Below are positions 22,764-33,972 of a DNA stretch of 64,000 nucleotides, piece after piece. The stretch comes from Microthrixaceae bacterium (GTDB lineage: Bacteria > Actinomycetota > Acidimicrobiia > Acidimicrobiales > Microtrichaceae). The stretch spans positions 62,001 through 126,000 of the forward strand of contig JAOSKI010000003.1 of the NCBI GenBank assembly GCA_027493675.1, read 5' to 3'. The notes under the pieces are model-generated. The model made no database searches. It was not told the origin of the DNA and worked only from the letters and a program-made list of their open reading frames with translations. Made by a program: the position numbers and the translations under genes. Positions within the stretch are counted from its first letter, which is position 1, and every line of letters starts with the position of its first letter.

Positions 22764-23153
22764 ATGTCGGTGAGCAACGCACAGCGCCACGATCTGCACA
22801 GCGGACTCAAGGAGGTGCTCGGCCCTCAGCGGGCTGAGGTTCTCATGGACTATCTGCCACCCGTCGGCTGGGCCGACGTAGCGACCAAGCGTGATCTCGA
22901 CGTCGGGCTCTCAACCCTGTCCGCGAAGATCGACACCGAAGTCGCGGGCCTCTCCGCGAAGATCGACACCGAAGTCGCGGGCCTGTCTGCGAAGATCGAT
23001 CTCGAGACTGCGAATCGCCGCACCGACGTCGAGCGGCTCGAGAAGTCGATGGAGGCGCTCAAGGTCGCCGTGTTGCGCGAACAGCGGATCCACCTCGTGG
23101 CGATGGTCACGGTGCTCAGCGGGGTCATCGCGCTGGTCAACCGCATCGGGTGA
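22764..23153 (+). CDS. Coiled-coil protein with 11-residue repeats and C-terminal TM segment
   Basis: MSVSNAQRHDL...STLSAKIDTEVAGLSAKIDTEVAGLSAKIDLETANRRTDVERLEKSMEALKVAVLREQRIHLVAMVTVLSGVIALVNRIG*; aggag SD-like sequence upstream. Confidence 0.8.
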   Translation: MSVSNAQRHDLHSGLKEVLGPQRAEVLMDYLPPVGWADVATKRDLDVGLSTLSAKIDTEVAGLSAKIDTEVAGLSAKIDLETANRRTDVERLEKSMEALKVAVLREQRIHLVAMVTVLSGVIALVNRIG

Positions 23154-23216
23154 CCGCCGCGCCCCACTCATCGGTCCATGTGACACACCCCGTGGCGGTT
23201 CCCAGGATGGCGCCGA

Positions 23217-23663
23217 TCACCCACCCACGGGGTCGAGGGAAGGGGTGTCGACGCGGTCGTGGATGGCCTGCAGGGCGTCCCAGTCGTCCTGGTCGAACAC
23301 GAACCGTCCCGAGGAGAACAACTCGGCGTCCTCCACCTCTATGTGCGCCGACAGCTCGTAGTACTCGCGTCGCCCGAAGCGCCCCTCGCTGATCGTCATG
23401 TGGATGTCGTCGTGCTCCGCCTCGAGGGTGCGCAGCGCTACGTCGCTCAACTCGCCCAGGTCGTAGAGCATCGGGTAGAGACCCGTCTCCTCCTTGGCCA
23501 CATGCGCGTCCAGCAGCGCCAGCAGGCGTTGCTTCACCGGCTGATCCTCCACGCCTGAGCGGATCGACTCGGCGAGAGCCCACGCCAGGTCAAGGATCAC
23601 GTCGTGTTCGGCGGTCAGCTCCGCCACCGGTGTGAACTCCCGACAACCGCAATGGTCACACAT
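23217..23663 (-). CDS. Hemerythrin-domain protein
   Basis: MCDHCGCREFTPVAELTAEHDVILDLAWAL...LLDAHVAKEETGLYPML...LEAEHDDIHMTI...HIEVEDAELFSSGRFVF; His/Glu spacing of hemerythrin fold. Confidence 0.8.
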   Translation of the reverse strand: MCDHCGCREFTPVAELTAEHDVILDLAWALAESIRSGVEDQPVKQRLLALLDAHVAKEETGLYPMLYDLGELSDVALRTLEAEHDDIHMTISEGRFGRREYYELSAHIEVEDAELFSSGRFVFDQDDWDALQAIHDRVDTPSLDPVGG

Positions 23664-23704
23664 GCCTATTATTTCTACTAGCTGGCCGACTATTTGTCGA
23701 CGGC

Positions 23705-24918
23705 TCACCGGGCCCGACGTCGCGGGACCGCCACCGGCACAGTCGCGCCCGGACGCGTGCGATCCACCGACGGCCGGGGGCGCTGCGATCCACCCGCACC
23801 CGGCGCATCGGCACCCGAACCGACGGGTCCCACTGAGAGCGCTGCGAGCTTCTCATCGGCCGCGCCGTGGACGCACTCCGGATCCGGGTCGGTGAGGTCG
23901 AGGCCCACGAAGAACTTCGACGCCATGCACCCGCCCTGGCAGGCGTCGTAGCTGCCGCAGCTCGCGCACGCCCCGGGATGGCCGGGCTCCCGCAACGAAG
24001 CGAACAGCGCGCTGTCGGTCCACACCCTGGCAAACCCCCCTCGTCGCGCACGTTGCCGGCGCGGAACTCGTCGTGGATCACGAACGGACACGCGTACACG
24101 TCACCCACAGGGTCGATCAGGCACACCACCCTGCCGGCACCACAGAGGTTGAGGCCGGGTAGCGGCTCGCCCAATGCCGAGAGGTGGAAGAACGAATCGC
24201 CCGTGAGCACGTCCGGGCGCTCGAGCAGCCAGTGGTACAGCCGGCGCTGCTGGGCCTGGGTCGGATGCAGATCCTCCCACGAGTCCACTCCCCTGCCAGA
24301 GGGCCGTAGGCGTGTGATGCGAAGTTGTGCACCCAGGTCGTCCGAGAGCGCCTTGAAATCGTCGAGCTGATCGATGTTGTGACGGGTTGCCACGATGCTC
24401 ACCTTGAACGGACCGAAATCCGCTTCGGACAGATGACGCATCGCGGCGAGCGCCGCCTCGTGCGAGCCTTCACCCCTCACGAGGTCGTTCACGTCCGCTG
24501 TCGCACCGTCGATGGAGACCTGGACATCGACGTAGTCCATGTCGGCCAGCCGGTGAGCGGCGGCTGCGTCGAGGAAGGTGCCGTTGGTGGAGAACTTCAC
24601 CCCCACGTCGTGGGATTCGGCATATGCGAGTACGTGGAAGAAGTCCCGTCGCAACATCGGTTCACCACCACCGATGTTCACGTAGAACACCTGCATGCGC
24701 GCCAACTCGTCGACGACCCTGAAGCACTCCTCGGTGGTCAGCTCGCGTGGATGGCGCCGACCCGAGGAGCTCAGGCAGTGGACACAGGCCAGGTTGCACG
24801 CATAGGTGAGCTCCCAGGTCAGGCAGATCGGCGCGGCGAGGCCCTCCTTGAAGTGCTCCACCAGCGGGCGTGTCGCAGTCGGTGGCTGCGCGGCGACCAG
24901 GGTCTCAGGTACGGGCAC
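23705..24918 (-). CDS. mftC: Mycofactocin radical SAM maturase MftC (frameshift near 24040)
   Basis: CLTWELTYACNLACVHCLSSSGRRHPRELTTEECFRVVDELARMQVFYVNIGGGEPMLRRDFF (CxxxCxxC); SPASM-type Cys: GACASCGSYDACQGGCMASKFFVGLDL. Confidence 0.95.
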
Positions 24919-25169
24919 GAATCATCTCCGACGATTCCGAGGGTCTCGAGGGCCTTGAGGAACGAGCTCCAGCGTCGGGGACTGATGCCGGCCGATTCGG
25001 GAGCCGCTCCGAGGGACGGCTCGGTGTCGAGCTGCTCCAACACGCGAAGCAGGTCGGGATGTTTGAGGAACGACAGCTTCCGGTTCCCGAAGTGGTACGC
25101 CAGGGCACCGAACTCCTCGGGCCGGAGGCTCACCTGTGGATCCAGTCGGTAGGGCGTATCCAGGTCCAT
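24819..25169 (-). CDS. mftB: Mycofactocin RiPP chaperone MftB (3' end may be affected by an indel; overlaps mftC)
   Basis: MDLDTPYRLDPQVSLRPEEFGALAYHFGNRKLSFLKHPDLLRVLEQLDTEPSLGAAPESAGISPRRWSSFLKALETLGIVGDD. Confidence 0.9.
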   Translation of the reverse strand: MDLDTPYRLDPQVSLRPEEFGALAYHFGNRKLSFLKHPDLLRVLEQLDTEPSLGAAPESAGISPRRWSSFLKALETLGIVGDDSCPYLRPWSPRSHRLRHARWWSTSRRASPRRSA

Positions 25170-25242
25170 CGCTCCGTTCCTCCAGCATCCTCTCGACTCG
25201 AGCGGTCCGCTCCGGCATCGACGACCGACGCCGGAGGCACGC

Positions 25243-25437
25243 TCAGTAGACCCCGCACATCCCGTCGATGGAGACCTCCTCGACCAGCAACTCCTCCTCG
25301 ACCAGCAGCTCGTCCTCGACCAGCTCTCCGGCCGATCCGGTCGAATCGAAACCATCGGTCGGATCACCCGTTGCCGGGTCGCTTGTCACCCGGGGCGATC
25401 CGTGGCGCTGGGGGGTCGTCGTCGTGGTTGGCTCCAT
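25243..25437 (-). CDS. mftA: Mycofactocin precursor peptide MftA
   Basis: 64-aa ORF ending in the diagnostic ...LVEEVSIDGMCGVY* immediately upstream of mftB-mftC. Confidence 0.97.
   Translation of the reverse strand: MEPTTTTTPQRHGSPRVTSDPATGDPTDGFDSTGSAGELVEDELLVEEELLVEEVSIDGMCGVY
25277..25323. repeat. 18-bp direct repeat (3 copies of tcctcgaccag core) inside mftA leader
   Basis: tcctcgaccag at 25277, 25295 and 25313; encodes LVEDEL-LVEEEL-LVEE. Confidence 0.9.
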
Positions 25438-25589
25438 GGACTGATCCTAGGCCCGGCCTTCTGTGCAACGCATCGCAGGTCGGCCATGGGACCCCGGCGC
25501 AACGACGGCACCGCACATGAGGTAGAACTACCCGAGGCATGCCGTGGCATGCCCACAAGCGGAGAACCACCAACCGACAAGGGGATGCC
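25438..25589. promoter_or_regulatory. Divergent intergenic region between mftA and the NDMA-type alcohol dehydrogenase
   Basis: ~150-bp non-coding gap between divergent starts; no specific promoter element assigned. Confidence 0.5.
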
Positions 25590-26714
25590 ATGCCGACGAC
25601 CACCCGTGCCGCAGTGCTGTGGGGCGACCACCAGGACTGGAAGGTCGAGGACATGACCCTCGACGACCCGGGCCCCGGTGAGGTCCTCGTGGAGATGGCC
25701 TATGCGGGGATGTGCCACTCCGACGAGCACGTCGTCACCGGAGACATGCCGGTCCCGTTCTGGCCGTTCGTCGGAGGACACGAAGGTTCGGGCGTCGTCA
25801 CCCAGGTGGGCGCCGGCGTGACCCATGTGGCGGTGGGCGACCACGTCTCGATGGCGTTCATGCCCGCCTGCGGGCACTGCAAGTCCTGCTCGACGGGCCA
25901 ACAGAACCTCTGCGACGAGGGGTTCAAGTTGTTCGACCTGCAGATGATGACCCGCAGCGAGGGCGAGCGGTCGCACACCATCGGCGACTCCGAGGCTGCC
26001 CGCTTCGCCCAACTGGGCACCTTCTCGGAGAAGATCCTCGTGTCGCAGGACTCCCTGGTGCGGGTTGAACCCGACCTTCCCATGGACGTCGTCGCCCTGG
26101 TGAGCTGCGGCGTGGCCACCGGGGTCGGTTCCGCGGTGCACCGCGCGGAGGTGCGTGCCGGACACAACGTCGCCGTGGTGGGGATCGGCGGTGTGGGCAT
26201 CAACGCCGTGCAGGGCGCGGCCATCTCGGGCGCCAAGCGCGTGATCGCCGTCGACCCGGTGGAGTTCAAGCGCGAGAAGGCCATGGAGATGGGCGCGACC
26301 CACACCTACTCCTCGGTGGAGGAGGCGCTGCTCGCGGTTCCCGAGCTCACCTGGGGTGAGATGTGCGACTCGGTGATCATGACCCCCGGCGTCATCACCG
26401 GTGACATGGTCGAACCTGCACTCAACCTGGTCTCCAAGGGCGGAAGGCTCGTGGTGACCGCCCTCAACGGCATGCTCGAGAACGACGTGCAGCTCAACCT
26501 GTTCATGCTCGCGATGATGAACAAGTCGGTCTTGGGCACCGTGTTCGGTTCCGGCAACCCCCGCGCCGACATACCGGAGCTGCTCTCGATGTACCGCGAG
26601 GGCGTGCTCGACCTCGACGGCCTGATCACCAACCGCTACTCGCTCGAGGATGTGAACCAGGGCTACCAGGACCTGCGCGACGGCAAGAACATCCGCGGTG
26701 TCATCGAGTTCTGA
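25590..26714 (+). CDS. NDMA-dependent-type Zn alcohol dehydrogenase (mycofactocin-dependent family)
   Basis: Intact 374-aa ORF: AYAGMCHSDEHVVTGDMPVPFWPFVGGHEGSGVVTQVGAGVTHVAVGDHVSMAFMPACGHCKSCSTGQQNLC; adjacent to mftA. Confidence 0.92.
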   Translation: MPTTTRAAVLWGDHQDWKVEDMTLDDPGPGEVLVEMAYAGMCHSDEHVVTGDMPVPFWPFVGGHEGSGVVTQVGAGVTHVAVGDHVSMAFMPACGHCKSCSTGQQNLCDEGFKLFDLQMMTRSEGERSHTIGDSEAARFAQLGTFSEKILVSQDSLVRVEPDLPMDVVALVSCGVATGVGSAVHRAEVRAGHNVAVVGIGGVGINAVQGAAISGAKRVIAVDPVEFKREKAMEMGATHTYSSVEEALLAVPELTWGEMCDSVIMTPGVITGDMVEPALNLVSKGGRLVVTALNGMLENDVQLNLFMLAMMNKSVLGTVFGSGNPRADIPELLSMYREGVLDLDGLITNRYSLEDVNQGYQDLRDGKNIRGVIEF

Positions 26715-26776
26715 CACACCGACCGCGGAGGTCCGCTTCCGGACGGGACCTGCTCGACCGCCTCACGACATCCGTC

Positions 26777-27540
26777 GTGGGGCGGTCCCGCGAACTGGAG
26801 GTCGTCGTCGCAGCGCTCGCGGCACGGCGGCACCTGCTATTGGAAGGACCGCCCGGGACAGGCAAGTCGACGGTGCTGCGCGCCATCGCGTCACACGCCG
26901 GGGTGGGGTTCGAGTTCGTGGAGGGCAACGCAGAGCTGACACCCGCCCGACTGGTGGGTTCGTTCGATCCCGCAGCGGTGCTCTCGGAGGGATACGTGCC
27001 CGAGGTGTTCGTGGACGGACCTCTGGTGACCGCGCTGCGGGAAGGGTCGATCCTCTACCTCGAGGAGCTCAACCGGGTACCCGAGGAGACCCTCAACGTG
27101 CTGATCACCGTGATGAGCGAGGGTGAGCTGCACGTACCGCGCCTGGGACGCATCGGGTCGGATCCAGGGTTCCGTCTGGTGGCGGCCATGAACCCCTTCG
27201 ATGCGATCGGCACCGCGCGGATAGCGTCCGCCGTGTACGACCGGTGCTGTCGGCTCTCGATGGACTACCAGTCGGCCACCGAGGAGCAGGCGATCGTCGC
27301 GCGTGAACTTGCCGAGGCCGTGCCCCGGGCCACCACAGGCGACGCCGACGGCCCGCTGGTGTCCGCTTCGGTTGCGATGGTTCGCGACAGCCGCCGGCAT
27401 CCCGACCTTCGCGCCGGCTCCTCGGTTCGCGGCGCGATCGACCACACCCTGTTGTGCCACGAACTCGCGATGCTGCGAGGGTGGCCGTCGATGACGGCGG
27501 CGTCACTCTCGATGCAGCGGAACTGGCTTTGTCAGGCCGG
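26777..27540 (+). CDS. MoxR-like AAA ATPase (start uncertain)
   Basis: VGRSRELEVVVAALAARRHLLLEGPPGTGKSTVLRAIA...ILYLEELNRVPEETLNVLITVMSEGELHVPRLG...FRLVAAMNPFDAIGTARI. Confidence 0.9.
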
Positions 27541-28641
27541 CTCCGCTTGCGTGAGGGGTGCGCGCGTCGACCCGAGGACGTCGTGGCGGAGCTGTGGGCG
27601 GCCCACTTCGGACCTGTCGCCGCCGACGGCGCCACTGAGACCTCGGGGCCGGCGGGGATCCGGGAAAGCCTGGCCCGCCTCCCGGTGGGCCCCGACCAGG
27701 CGGCGACGATCGGATCCTGGAGCACCAGGAGGCTCAGCAGGCCGTCGCCGAAGCAGGGAGGCGCACCACCTCGAGACGCGACCTGGCACGTAACGAACGC
27801 TTCGCCGATGTCAGCCCCGAGGTCGGCGTACTCGACGAGGACGCACTTGATGCCTTGCTGGCCGACGGCCCCGACGAGGCGATCACCCTGTTGGCCGACC
27901 TGGTCGGTGCCACCGACCGGGCACTCGCCGAACACGCCCGACGTGTGCGGCGCGCATCTCGATCGACATGGCACGAGCCGGCAGCCCCCGCGCAGGAATC
28001 GGGCGCCTGCGAACGCAGCCGGCGGGCTCCGCGACGGGTGACCTGGACCTGGATTCGTCCCTCGACGCACTCCGCGCAGGACCCGAGGGTCGACCGACGG
28101 TCGGAGACCACGGTGCACTGCGCGTCACTTCGTGGATGCGCCATGACACCGCACTGTGCCTGCTGGTGGACCGATCCCGGGTTCCATGGCAGGCGATCGG
28201 CTCGCAACCGCAGCGGTTGCCGCGGCCGCGACCATGTCACGCTTCCCGGAGGACTCCTCGGTCGTCTGCTTCAGCGACTCCGCCGTGGTGGTGGCGTCAC
28301 GAGGGGGTCTCATCGACGCACCGAGGACGTGCTGGGCGACCTGTTCACGCTGAGGGGGTTCGGGATCACCGATCTCGGTCTGGCGTTGCGCACGGCAGCG
28401 GACCAGCTGTCACGCTCGGCGGCACGACGACGTGTTGCGGTGCTGTTGTCGGACTGCCGGGCAACCGCGGGTGGTGACCCGCTCCCACACGCCGCGGGGA
28501 TCGACGAAGTGGCTGTGCTGGCTCCGGCCGACGACACCGCGGACGCCGAGGCGTTCGCCGCCGCCCTGGGGGGCCCGCTGGTCCCCGGTCGGGGGGCCCA
28601 GCGACATCCCAGCTGCGTTCCGTGAGGTCCTCGGGCGTTGA
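27541..28641 (+). CDS. VWA-domain protein (frameshifted; start not defined)
   Basis: Frame-corrected TALCLLVDRSGSMAGDRLATAAVAAAATMSRFPEDSSVVCFSDSAVVVAS...GFGITDLGLALRTAADQLSRSAARRRVAVLLSDCRATAGGDPLPHAAGIDEVAVLAP; MIDAS DxSxS. Confidence 0.8.
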
Positions 28642-28699
28642 CCGACCAGGGTCGGCGACGGCATCGACCGGCCGCGCTCAAGTGCGGCCGGTCGACAGG

Positions 28700-30276
28700 T
28701 CAGGCGACCACCAGGGCGCTCACGGCCTGGTCGAGCACGGCCAGGTCGTCCTCGGTCTGCGCGAGCCCTGCGAAGAGCACGATCGATCCCGGCACGTCGG
28801 CGCTGGCCGCCGCGAACACCGCACCCACGTTCGGTGAGCAGTCCAACAGCGCCAGTGGACCGACCAGGCTGCCGTTGTCGAAGGTGTCACGGCTCGACTC
28901 GGTGCACCCCGCACCTTCGATGAAGCTGTCGACGACCATTGTCAGGTTCTGCTCGCTGGGGTCCACACCGTCGGCGATGATCGTGATCACCCCTGGCCCG
29001 GAGTCGGTGTTGAAGGCCTGGATCGAGGGTGCCGCCATCAGGGTGGGCTGGGGTGTGCCGAGTCCGAGGAGGTCCTGTTCGGAGCCGTCCACGTCGGACC
29101 AGGTGCCGGGGACCGCGGTTGCGATCCGCCCGGTGGAGTCCTCGATGGATACGTACTCGTCGGCAGGGGATGGCCTCGCCCGTTCCGGGTTCGACCTGGT
29201 CCGCGAAGCTCGCTGGCGAACGAGTAGGTGGTCTCGAGCGTCTTGTCGCTGAACAGCTCGCCCTCCATCTCCTCCTCGGTGTCGAAGCGCAGCACCCTGA
29301 TCGAGATCGCGTCGCCTTCGTTGGTGGAGCGCAGAACGTCGCAGTACTCCTCCATGGTGCCGCTGTCGAGCTCCACGCCGTTGAGGTTGGTGATCACGTC
29401 ACCGGCTTCACACCCGCCTTCTTGGCCGGCCCACCGGCGTCCACCGCGTTCACCCAGACGCCTGCGAGTCGGACTCCTCGTCTGCGACGGCGGTGCCATT
29501 GACACCGATGGAGAGCTCGTCCCCATCCACGCAACTCGTCGGCGACCTCCTCGGCCAGCTCCGCGCCGATCGCGTGAACTGCTGGGTGGTCGTCGCGTCG
29601 TTGGAGTAGCTCGCGTAGTTCACCCCCCACCACTTCACCGGCGTCGTTCACGAGTGGGCCACCGGAGTTGCCGGGCTGGATGTTGGCGTCGTGCTCGATG
29701 ACGCTCGCGACCGACGCCCAGTTGGTGTTCCCGTCGGCCTCGGCCTTGGAGACCACGCCCTTGGTCGCTGTGTACTCGGGATCACCGAGCGGGAACCCCA
29801 ACGCGAACACGTCGGTTGGCGGCTCCGGGTTCGCGGACGAGAAGCCGAGGTAGGGCCATGGACCTTCGTCGTCGAGCTGGATCACCGCAAGGTCGTTGCA
29901 CTCGGAGACCCCGAGCACCTTGGCGGAGATCTCCTTGTCGTCTCCTCCGACCAGCACCTTCAACGAACCTGCGCCGGCGACCACGTGGTTGTTGGTCACG
30001 ATCATGCCCGAAGGATCCACGATGAACCCCGAGCCGGACCCGGCGGTCGCCACCACGCCGACCTCGGGATCGCGGGAACTCGCCCTCTGCCACGATCTGC
30101 ACCACCGCACCCTTGGCGTCCTCGACAGAGGTCACCGCGCCCTTGGCCTCGGACTTGGCGTTGGAGTCCTTGGAGGCACCCCCATCCGAACCACAGGCCG
30201 ACGCGACGAGTGAAACGGCGGCCAGCACGATCGCCGTCGTGTGCAACACCCTGCTGGTGCTTGAGAGTCTTGACAT
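28700..30276 (-). CDS. HtrA/DegP-like trypsin-family serine protease, predicted lipoprotein with PDZ (frameshifted)
   Basis: Lipobox SLVASAC; GSGSGFIVDPSGMIVTNNHVVAGAGSLKVLV...NDLAVIQLD...IEHDANIQPGNSGGPLVND; PDZ GPAKKAGVKPGDVITNLNGVELD. Confidence 0.88.
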
Positions 30277-30373
30277 CGTGGTCTCCTTGTCGAGCCGGGT
30301 CGGCCGGCTGGTTACTGCTCCTACACGGTCACTGACAAAAACCGTCGGAAATGACCGACGAGCCATCTCGGGC

Positions 30374-31835
30374 TCACCGCGGGATCTCCGGTCCGCGTCC
30401 CGGTCCCCACGACGGCACACCGTCGTCGGTCGCCATCCGCGCCCTACGTCGCTTCTCGGTGTACATGTCCACATCCGCGCGGTGCAACAGGTCCACTGCG
30501 CTGTCCCCCCACCTCCGACAACGCAACCCCCAGCGAGATGTCGACACCGGGGAACTCCGCCAACGACTCGCTGACCGCGGATCGGCACCTGGTCATGAGG
30601 TTCATCGCCTCCGAGGGGCCTCGCACCATCCGCACCGCCACGAACTCGTCGCCTCCGATGCGACCGATCGTCGCGCCCTCACCCGCACCCACGCGCAAAC
30701 CCTGCGCAACGGCCACCAGAACCGCGCCGCCGGTTCGATGACCCAGTCGGTCGTTGAGCGTCTTGAACCCGTCGAGGTCCCCGAAGACCAGCGGCCACCG
30801 AACCCGGCTGTGACTCCTTGATCAACACAGCCATTCGCTCTTTGACAGCGGCGCTGTTGTAGAGCCCTGTGAGCTGATCGGTCTCGGCTCGCTCCAGCAG
30901 CGCCTGCTCGGAATCAGCCCGCAGCGACGCGGCGTGCACGAGGCCACCGGATCACGCCAGCGAGGTCGGCGTTGAAGTCGTCCCAAGCGCCCACGCCGGC
31001 ACGTTGGTTCAGTTCCGCCACCAGAACCCCGGCTTCGCTGCGACTGCTGGGCAGTTCGATCTCCACTGCCTCCACCATGAGGGGCTCCGCTCTCCTCGTC
31101 GGGGCCGTGGTGCACGACGTAGCCGTCGGAGGCAAGCACCTCGGCAGGAGCGATCGGCCTGGGAACCGAGTCATGCTCACCACGGGTCCAACTCGTGGAC
31201 AATCGGGACTCACCGTCATGACAGCTCCACACGGCGACACCGCTGGCCCCGATGACGGCCGCCAGGTTCTCCATGATCGTCACCAGCGCGCCCCGTTCGT
31301 CGGAGCGCATCTCCGAACACGTGAGTGCCGCCTCCTGCGCGAGGACCTGCAGCCTCGCCCGGCGGCCCAGGACGAGGTCGTCGTCGGCGACCGCACGGAT
31401 GCTCAGCACCCACCACGTCTCACCGTCACGATCGAAGGTGGCCGAGGATGCCCGTGTGGGCACCCACACGCCCGTGGCCGACCGCAACCTGCACTCCACC
31501 GCAGCATGACGGCCCTCGAAGCGGGTTGCCTCGGCTATTCCGTTGACGATCGGAGCGAGGTCCTCCAGGTGCACGATGTCCGCGATCCCCGCACCGATCA
31601 GGTCGGTCTGCCCATAGCCGAGCACGGCCTCCACCGAGGGCGAAACCCAGCGGGCGGTGAAGTTCACATCCAGCACCGCTAACACGTCCGGGCACTCGTT
31701 GCCGGCAAGGCATGCAAGCAGATCGTCGTCCACCTTCGGTGGTTCGCTGTCGCCTATCTCCATCAGGAACCCTGTCGGCAACTCGGCCCGGACCCTGAGC
31801 AGCACGGCGAGATCTGCAGTGACTCCCCACAACAC
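30374..31835 (-). CDS. PAS/GAF sensor diguanylate cyclase (frameshifted)
   Basis: PAS: DVLAVLDVNFTARWVSPSVEAVLGYGQTDLIGAGIADIVHLED; GGDEF: RAETDQLTGLYNSAAV...IGRIGGDEFVAVRM...GVDISLGVAL. Confidence 0.85.
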
Positions 31836-31856
31836 CCGGTCGGCGCGCTCATGTCA

Positions 31857-33854
31857 TCAGAAAAGCACTGCTATTGCATCCAGGGACTGCGGATTGGCGA
31901 GCGCGGAGGTGTTCCGCACCGTGCGACCGTTCACCCGGTCCGACACGGCGAGCTCCGCCAACTTGCCTGAGCGCGTGCGGGGCAGGTCGTCGACCGCCAA
32001 CACCAAGGCCGGGACATGGCGTGGTGAACACCCCGTGCGGATCCGGCTGCGGATGTCCCCCACCAGCTCGTCGGTGAGCACGGCACCGGCGGCGAGGCGC
32101 ACGAGCAGAACGATCCGCACGTCGCCGTCGACCTCCTTGCCGAACACCAGCGATTCCAGCACTTGGGGATCTGCTCGGTCTGCCGGTAGATCTCGGCGGT
32201 GCCTATGCGCACACCCCCGGGTTGAGGGTCGTGTCGGATCTGCCGTGGATCACGATGCCACCGTGGTCGGTGGCACTGGCGAAGTCGCCGTGCGCCCACA
32301 CCCCGGGGAAGCGCTCGAAGTAGGCGGCCCGATAGCGAGGGCCCACTTCGCCTGGATCCCCGTCGTTCCAGAACCGCAGCGGGGTGGAGGGGAAGCCCTC
32401 GGTGCACACGAGCTCACCACGAACCCCCGGCGGGCACGCGGCCCCCGTGTCGTCCCATATCTCCACGGCCATCCCCAGTGCCGGCCTGGATCTCGCCGCT
32501 GAACACCGGCCTGTGGGATCGCCGCACACGAAGCACCCGCACAGGTCGGTTCCACCCGATATGGACGCGACGTGAAGCCCGTACTCCGAGGATGCCGGCG
32601 CCACCGCCTCGTACAGCCACTTGTTCGACTCGGGTGAGAGCGGAGACCCGGTGGAGGCGAGCGTGCGGAAGGCTCGACAGGTCGACCGAGCCTGCAGGCC
32701 GGTAACCGGACTTCGCGACGGCATCGACGTACTTGGCGGACACCCCCAGGAACGTGAGCGACTCGTCTACGGCCAGCTCCCACAGGCGTTCAGGCCCGGG
32801 ATGGAACGGGTTGCCGTCGTAGAGCACCGCCGTCGCACCCGACGCCGGCACCGAAGCCAGCCAGTTCCACATCATCCAACCCGCAGTGGTGAAGTAGCAC
32901 ACGCGGTCACCCGGACCGATGTCGCAGTGGAGTCGGTGCTCCTTGAGGTGCTGCAGGAGCACGCCCCCGCTTCGGTGCACGATGCACTTGGGCACCCCCG
33001 TCGTGCCGGAGCTGAACAACACGTACCACGGGTGGTCAGAACGGGAGCTGCTCGAAGGTCACCTCCACTCCCCGGTGTGGTTCGACCCATCCCCAGAAGT
33101 CCTCGGCCGGGTCCACGTCTGCAGGACCGGCCGGGTCGAGGAACCCCAGCACCAGCGTGCGCTCGAGGCTGGGGAGCCCTGCGGTGATCTCGGCGAGCTG
33201 GGGCCTGCGATCGAACGCCCTGCCACCGTAGAAGTAGCCGTCGGCTGCAACCAGGACCTTCGGTTCGATCTGGCCGAACCGGTCCAACACCCCGTCGACA
33301 CCGAAGTCCGGCGATGTGGAGCTGAACACCGCACCTATCGAGGCCGCTGCGAGCATCACGAGCATGGCGACCTCGGTGTTGGGCAACCACACCGCCACCA
33401 CGTCGCCTGTGGTCACACCTTGCGCCCGAAGCGCAGCGGCGATGGCTCCGACCATCGAACGGGCCTCGGCACGGCTCATCACGCGCCGTCGACCCGCCTC
33501 GTCGATCGACACGAACATCGGGTCGTCGGCACCGGCGACGAGCTCGCCGACCCTTCCGTCGAGGATCAGTTCGGCGACGTTCATGGTCACGCCACCGAAC
33601 CACTGCAGCTCCGCGGGATGCGCCCCGGGGTTGCCGATTGCCGCTCCGGGGCGTTCCAGCCCGGGCAGCAACCAGTCGAACAGCACCTCCCAGAACTCCT
33701 CGGGCCGATCGATCGACCACCTGTGCAGGGCGACCGAATCGGCGAACGAACCACCGGTGATCGCCTCAGCCCTGGCACGGAACCGTTCCATCGCACTCGC
33801 ATCCACTCGCCGTGGTGCAGGGATCCACAGTGGCTCTCCGGCGTCGTCGACCAT
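31857..33854 (-). CDS. Acetoacetyl-CoA synthetase (frameshifted)
   Basis: [25 protein letters not shown]...[113 protein letters not shown]. Confidence 0.88.
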
Positions 33855-33972
33855 GTTCGGAGTCTGCCACCTCCGCCACCGCTGCAGGCGCGGTGCGCAC
33901 GTGACCACACCCTGTCTGGCGGATGCCGGAACACCTTCGGCGCGTCCGGGCGGCATGGTGAAGAATGGCGGG

